Below are positions 20,533 to 24,456 of a DNA stretch of 24,456 nucleotides, in pieces. The notes under the pieces were generated by a model, which did no database searches, was not told where the DNA came from, and saw only the letters and a list, made by a program, of their open reading frames with translations. A program made the translations under genes and the position numbers. The DNA lies in contig JBDRLC010000003.1 of NCBI GenBank assembly GCA_043813305.1, positions 1-24,456 of the forward strand, in the 5' to 3' direction. Every line of letters begins with the position of its first letter. The first letter of the stretch is position 1. The DNA comes from JAHIZC01 sp043813305 (GTDB taxonomy: Bacteria; Omnitrophota; Gorgyraeia; Gygaellales; Profunditerraquicolaceae).

Positions 20533-21715
20533 ATGAAGAACCTAATAAAAGTAATCGTCGTACTAATTATAACCGTAGCGATACTTTTTAGTGCGGTTTA
20601 CCTCTTCATGCTTCTTAAAGGAGAGTCTTTAGTCAAAAAACGGCTTGAGAGTATTACCCGGGAAGATGTGGCGATGCAAACTTTTAGCCAGGTTCCCGCT
20701 TAATTTTAAGATTAAGAAATTAAGAATCGGGAGCCTGATGCGTGCTGACTCTATCTATATCTCTACGTCTTTGCTCGGTTTTCTTTCCGGGAGTGTTGTC
20801 TTTAATGAAATAAAATTTTCCAAACCGGAATTTGTTTATGAAATATTTTCAACTTTATCGAAGAGCGCGTTGCCGGATAACATGATCTCCGCATCGACTT
20901 CAAGCCCGCAAACGGAAAAGGCACGTAAGTTACGTCTGCTCTTTAAACGGATAAAAATCACTGACGGTAAGGTAAAGATTATTGACCATACCGTAGAGAA
21001 AGAAGCCCTGGAGATTTTGATTAACGATATAAATCTTAACGTAGAAAATTTATATTTATTCCCTGCTTCGGTAAAGACTAATTTTTCCTTGAGCGGAAGG
21101 ATACCCTGGCAGCAGGATCAGGAAGAAGGGAAAATAGAAGCAGAGGGGTGGATAAATTTATCAAAAAAGGATATGCAGGCGGTTTTGAAAATTAAAGATA
21201 TTGACGGAATCTATCTTTACCCTTATTATTCTAACTGGGTCGATCTAGAGAAGGCATGTATTGAGAGCGCGAAGCTTAATTTTAACAGCGATATTAAGGG
21301 AGAAAATAATGATATTGTTGCTAAATGTCACTTGGAATTAGCCGATATCGTACGCAGGGAGCGCTCTGCCGAGGAGCCGGCTGAGAAAGCCGAAAAGATA
21401 ACCGATGCGGTATTAGAGATCTTCAAAGCTATGAATCAGGGAAAGATCGTATTGGATTTCAAGATCAGAACAAAAATGGATAGCCCTAAATTTGGCTTCA
21501 GTGATATAAGGGCGGCTTTCGAAGGGAAACTTGCTGAGGGCCATACAGGATTTTCATTCGCTGACATCATTACTTTTCCAAAAAAGGTTTTTGATACCAC
21601 GGTGCAAAGTGCAACCGGTGTCTCCAAGGCGGTATTTAACGGCACAATGGCAGTAGGTAAAGAGATCAAGGAGATAGTTGAAGATACGTTTAAGGCAGAA
21701 ATACAAGAAGACTAA
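20533..21715 (+). pseudogene. AsmA/DUF748-like membrane-anchored protein, frame-disrupted
   Basis: The 5' part (20533-20703) encodes 56 residues with one N-terminal membrane helix (IKVIVVLIITVAILFSAVYL) and the start of an AsmA-type domain, then stops. The remainder continues in the +1 frame from about 20686 to 21715, giving FPLNFKIKKLRIGSLMRADSI-like strands, ISTSLLGFLSGSVVFNEI and KFSKPEF, exactly what should follow. Removing one T from the run at 20681-20684 would join both halves into a protein of about 394 aa. AsmA-like proteins act in envelope lipid transport or outer-membrane assembly. The frame break may be a real mutation, a sequencing or assembly error in a short T run, or less likely a programmed shift. 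No good Shine-Dalgarno is seen. Confidence 0.75.
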
Positions 21716-21755
21716 ATGATTATTTTTAGATTTAGATTAAGATTTGGGAGATAAA

Positions 21756-22439
21756 ATGAAAAGAACAAGAGATTTTTCTAGCCGGTCTTTTCACAGGTAT
21801 GTAATTAATAGCGAGTCATTCTTAACTACTCAACTAGGCCAGGAAAAACGAATTTTACTGCAAGATCTATCTGGTAAAGGAGCAGCGATTATTGTCGACA
21901 TTCCTCTTAAGGAGAAGGAAAAAATAAAAGTTAATCTTAATGCTCCGACCTTTCTTGATAAGCCTGAAAGCATAACTGCAGAGGTAACTTGGATTAAGAA
22001 GATTGATGAAAATCTCTGGAGGGTAGGCTTGAATTTCGGTTTAGCTAGGCTTAAGCTTCTGGCGCAGAAGCCTGATAGGGGGGTAGTGAATAAACTTTTT
22101 GTAAAAAAAGATTTTAGGATACTTAAAAGAATAATTTTTACATTTTTTGTTTGTTTAGCCGTTTTGATACTTCTGTTTATTGGAGTCTCTTTGAGGACAG
22201 TTACCCTTCAAGGCATCTCTTTTGATAAAGATGGTAAAAGTAGAGCGTTAATAAACGGGAAGTTTTTTTCTACCGACGAACAAATAACAGATCATATAGA
22301 GATTAAAAGCATACAAGATGATTCGGTTATATTAATGATTAACGGGAAACTAAAGATTTTAGAATTAAATAAGGTGCTTAGTTATTTTTCAAAAAATTTC
22401 TCGAATTTTTTAATTGCAATTAGAAATAGTTTAAGGTAG
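21756..22439 (+). CDS. PilZ domain - transmembrane - GspB-like C-terminal domain protein
   Basis: 227 aa from the ATG at 21756, which has GGGAG 5 nt upstream; the frame is open to a TTG at 21744 but without its own ribosome site. The cytosolic N-terminus carries both c-di-GMP motifs of PilZ: RSFHR (RxxxR, residues 10-14) and DLSGKG (DxSxxG, 37-42). One membrane helix follows (IIFTFFVCLAVLILLFIGV, about 126-144). The C-terminal part, with TLQGISFDKDGKSRALINGK and DSVILMINGKLKIL, resembles the GspB/PilP-type periplasmic domain of type II secretion or type IV pilus systems. It may bring c-di-GMP control to such a machine. No other secretion gene is in the window. Confidence 0.75.
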   Translation: MKRTRDFSSRSFHRYVINSESFLTTQLGQEKRILLQDLSGKGAAIIVDIPLKEKEKIKVNLNAPTFLDKPESITAEVTWIKKIDENLWRVGLNFGLARLKLLAQKPDRGVVNKLFVKKDFRILKRIIFTFFVCLAVLILLFIGVSLRTVTLQGISFDKDGKSRALINGKFFSTDEQITDHIEIKSIQDDSVILMINGKLKILELNKVLSYFSKNFSNFLIAIRNSLR

Positions 22440-22454
22440 GCTTTTAAATTTAAT

Positions 22455-22532
22455 GGTGGGTGTAGCTCACTCGGTTAGAGCACTAGACTGTGGCTCTAGT
22501 GGTAGCGGGTTCGAATCCCGTCACCCACCCCA
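22455..22532 (+). tRNA. tRNA-His (anticodon GTG)
   Basis: Acceptor GTGGGTG (22456-22462) pairs with CACCCAC (22522-22528), with the extra G-1 (22455) facing C73 (22529) as expected for tRNA-His. The anticodon stem CTAGA/TCTAG encloses CTGTGGC (anticodon GTG), and the T arm GCGGG/CCCGT encloses TTCGAAT. CCA is encoded at 22530-22532, unlike the other two tRNAs here. Recombinase-derived sequence begins at its 3' end. Confidence 0.95.
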
Positions 22533-22773
22533 AATCTTCATTCGCCGTTTCGGCGAGGGTTTTGAATTCGGAAGTATAAGAAATTATTAGGTTTCCGTCG
22601 AGTAGTTTCAGGTTCGATACAGCCCGGCGCAAAAAATCGCGCTGGGCTTCGAGATTTGCCTGTTAAAATATTTTGAGCTATCGAGGGCTCAAAATCTTAT
22701 AACTGTCTGCTCTTTAAGCAGACCCGCTGCGATGTAACGCCAATTCTTGGCTAAGCCGTCGCCAATTTTCTTA
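22483..22773 (-). pseudogene. Inverted, decayed partial copy of the adjacent serine recombinase gene
   Basis: Read on the minus strand, 22528-22661 matches 24078-24211, the 3' part of the intact recombinase (about residues 431-475), over 134 bp without gaps and with 12 mismatches counted by eye; 22604-22661 is identical. The frame stays open, and five mismatches are silent third-position changes (NLKLLDGNLI block conserved). After a 62-nt insert (22662-22723), 22724-22738 resumes the match exactly at 24063-24077. A further 19-mer (22753-22771) equals the complement of 23363-23381, giving IRKLATA. Order and strand fit one minus-strand gene with large deletions. Its frame would run into the tRNA-His complement and stop at 22485-22483. 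Confidence 0.9.
22662..22723. promoter_or_regulatory. 62-nt two-hairpin insert, possible promoter/operator of the recombinase
   Basis: This exact insert interrupts the recombinase remnant. Hairpin 1: ATTTTGAGC (22670-22678) with GCTCAAAAT (22687-22695), a perfect 9-bp palindrome. Hairpin 2: GTCTGCT (22705-22711) with AGCAGAC (22717-22723), ending at the insert border. A weak promoter could be TTGAGC (22673-22678) and TATAAC (22698-22703), 19 nt apart, with hairpin 1 placed as an operator. It lies upstream of the recombinase start on the + strand. Function inferred only from position. Confidence 0.35.
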
Positions 22774-22786
22774 TGGAGGTGGAAAG

Positions 22787-24259
22787 ATGAAATTTTTCCT
22801 GTATGCGCGCAAGTCTACCGACACGGAAGATAAACAAGTCCTTTCTATTCAGTCGCAGTTGAACGAAGTTCGAGAGTTCGCCAAGAAAGAAAATCTGGCA
22901 ATAGTGCAGGAGTTTCAAGAAGCCAAGACAGCCAAGTCTCCCGGACGCCCAATATTTAACGAAATGGTTAAGCGTATTGAGAAAGGTGAGGCGTCCGGCA
23001 TCATCGCCTGGCATCCGGATAGACTTTCGCGCAATTCGATAGATGGCGGTAAGATAATTTATTTAGTGGATACAGGTAAAATTGTAGATCTTCGCTTCCC
23101 TACTTACCGCTTCGACAACAGCGCACAAGGCAAATTCATGCTTAACATTATTTTTGGCCAGAGCAAATACTATGTTGATAACCTTAGCGAGAATACTAAG
23201 CGCGGCTTGCGCGAAAAGGTAAGGCTTGGCGAGTTTCCGGGCTTTTCGCCTATTGGCTACCTCAACGACAGAAATAAAATAGTTGTTGATGAAGCGGCCG
23301 CGCCATTAGTGAAAAAGTTATATGCCTTGTGCGCTGAAGGAAGCTACACTCAAGACCAGTTGAGAAAATTGGCGACGGCTTTGGGCTTGGTGAGCAAGAG
23401 GCGCAAACGTCCCCTCTCTTACAGCAACGTCCACCGCATATTGACAAACCTCTTCTATCTTGGCCTCTTTGTGTATAAGGGCGAGATTTTCCAGGGAAGT
23501 CATCCGGCCATCATCGAGAAGAAACTTTTTGATAAGGTGCAGGAGATTTTAAAGTTTCGCAGCCGCCAATCACTAACTAAAAAACATTATTTTGTTTTTA
23601 GAGGGTTAATAAGGTGCGCTGAATGCGGCTGCCAAATTACAGCCGAAGTCCAAAAGGGCCATCGTTATTATCACTGCGGGAAGAAGCGCGATCCCTGCCC
23701 GCAATCATCTGTGTTTATCAGAGAGGAAAATCTCGCCCAACAAATCAAAGAGGCCATCTTGAAGGTTGCGCTTGACGATGGGGCTTTTTCCTACATGATG
23801 CAAGAGTTAAACCGAGAAATAACTCTTGCGAACGCCGAGCGCGTCCACAATCGCGTCTCTGCTGAAATAAAGAATCAGGAAATTGAGGATCAGCTAAAAC
23901 GATTGCTTGACCTGTTAGTGCGCGGCGTTATCGGTGAGGAAGAATATAAACGGGAAAAAGCCCAGCTAATCAATAAGAAGTTCGATAATTTGGATGGGGG
24001 TAACCCTGACGGGGACTGGCACGAACGCTTCAAAAACTTTCTAACTCTTGCTCACCAAGCCAGTTACATCGCAGCGGAGGCAAATCTCGAAGCCCAGCGC
24101 GATTTTTTGCGCCGGGCTGTATCGAACCTGAAACTGCTCGACGGAAACCTAATTGTTTCTTATACTTCTGCGTTTAAAATCGCCGCCGAAACGGCGAACG
24201 AAGATATGGGGTCCAGATTTACAAAAAAACGAATTTTCTTTGGATCTGAAATCCTTTAA
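22787..24259 (+). CDS. Large serine recombinase (resolvase/invertase family integrase)
   Basis: Site-specific recombinase of 490 aa. The catalytic domain (1-140) has YARKST with nucleophile S10, and DRLSRN with R79/R82. The recombinase domain (about 150-260) includes FSPIGYLND and SNVHRILTNLFYLGLFVY. A zinc ribbon uses C277, C280, C297 and C304 (RCAECGC, YYHCGKKRDPC). A long, probably coiled-coil region follows to the C-terminus. A clear GGAGGTGG (22775-22782) precedes the ATG. The codon choice looks more GC-rich than that of the neighbours, which fits transfer. No cargo gene is visible. It sits beside tRNA-His and an inverted remnant of its own 3' end. Its last 16 residues (from SRFTKKR) are not shared with that remnant. 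Confidence 0.95.
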   Translation: MKFFLYARKSTDTEDKQVLSIQSQLNEVREFAKKENLAIVQEFQEAKTAKSPGRPIFNEMVKRIEKGEASGIIAWHPDRLSRNSIDGGKIIYLVDTGKIVDLRFPTYRFDNSAQGKFMLNIIFGQSKYYVDNLSENTKRGLREKVRLGEFPGFSPIGYLNDRNKIVVDEAAAPLVKKLYALCAEGSYTQDQLRKLATALGLVSKRRKRPLSYSNVHRILTNLFYLGLFVYKGEIFQGSHPAIIEKKLFDKVQEILKFRSRQSLTKKHYFVFRGLIRCAECGCQITAEVQKGHRYYHCGKKRDPCPQSSVFIREENLAQQIKEAILKVALDDGAFSYMMQELNREITLANAERVHNRVSAEIKNQEIEDQLKRLLDLLVRGVIGEEEYKREKAQLINKKFDNLDGGNPDGDWHERFKNFLTLAHQASYIAAEANLEAQRDFLRRAVSNLKLLDGNLIVSYTSAFKIAAETANEDMGSRFTKKRIFFGSEIL

Positions 24260-24283
24260 TTTTTTCTCCCCCGGGTAAACCCC

Positions 24284-24443
24284 TAATGAAACAACTATAA
24301 TGCACCGCGCCCTTGCAAACAAAATTTTCCCGGAAACAATCTCTCCCGCTATGTCTAAACTCTGTCCCGCCTTTTGTCGTTTTTGTCTCTAAGGGCGGGG
24401 TAAAGCTGGTTCATAAGGAAACAGCTTAAATGCACCGCGCCCT
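24284..24443. repeat. 30-nt direct repeat downstream of the recombinase
   Basis: 24284-24313 and 24414-24443 match over 30 nt with about four mismatches. The last 15 nt (AATGCACCGCGCCCT) are identical, and the period is 130 bp. Between them, CCCGCC (24366-24371) and GGCGGG (24394-24399) could pair, and AAGCTG/CAGCTT flank 24413-24425. There is no coding frame in 24260-24456. It could be an element border, an att-like site or the start of a longer tandem array cut off by the window end. Confidence 0.65.
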
Positions 24444-24456
24444 GGGGGGCGCTCCC

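Noticed and set aside
24366..24399. Intrinsic terminator after the recombinase
   Set aside because: The CCCGCC/GGCGGG pair has a long loop and no following T-tract on the + strand.
24284..24443. CRISPR array
   Set aside because: Only two repeats, about 100 nt between them, no cas genes, and imperfect copies.

Overview
The window reads as chromosomal DNA from an anaerobic, AT-leaning bacterium. A (methyl-viologen type, group 3c) [NiFe] hydrogenase with HdrA, class I two-subunit fumarase, queuosine genes, a full chemosensory set and a large serine recombinase would fit an uncultured lineage such as Omnitrophota, but this is an inference from gene content and style; no phylogenetic marker was tested. 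All protein genes are on the + strand. The only minus-strand coding trace is a recombinase remnant.

Layout. (1) 1-5080: a tightly packed housekeeping run, queE-queF-fumarase alpha-fumarase beta-rph-rdgB, followed by a GAF/degenerate-GGDEF protein. Several genes overlap by 4-8 nt. (2) 5228-6239: a CheY-like receiver and a CheW with a long charged/Gln-rich tail. (3) 6259-12108: a hydrogenase module, short hypA-hdrA-mvhD-mvhG-mvhA-maturation protease-tusA. (4) 12212-19333: the rest of the chemosensory system: MCP, CheA-REC, CheB, CheW, CheR-TPR. The hydrogenase module is thus enclosed by one chemosensory gene set. The MCP has almost no extracytoplasmic part and carries a seven-cysteine two-CW-like domain inside its first HAMP, which suggests intracellular redox or metal sensing.

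(5) 19334-22532: tRNA-Pro, a secreted TPR protein, tRNA-Arg, a frame-disrupted AsmA-like gene, a PilZ-TM-GspB-like protein and tRNA-His. tRNA-Pro and tRNA-Arg are each followed by hairpin-rich segments of about 85-180 bp that end in copies of that tRNA's own 3' end. A palindromic repeat family (core CCCCGTTAGAAA) occurs between rph and rdgB and again running into the 5' end of tRNA-Pro. (6) 22533-24456: a large serine recombinase next to tRNA-His. The tRNA-recombinase gap holds an inverted, decayed partial copy of the recombinase itself: a 134-bp C-terminal block that starts at the tRNA end, a 62-nt two-hairpin insert, and further scraps. A 30-nt direct repeat lies downstream.

The items most worth a second look are the inverted recombinase remnant, the mini-elements ending in tRNA 3' ends, and the chemosensory/hydrogenase interleaving with the cysteine-rich MCP.
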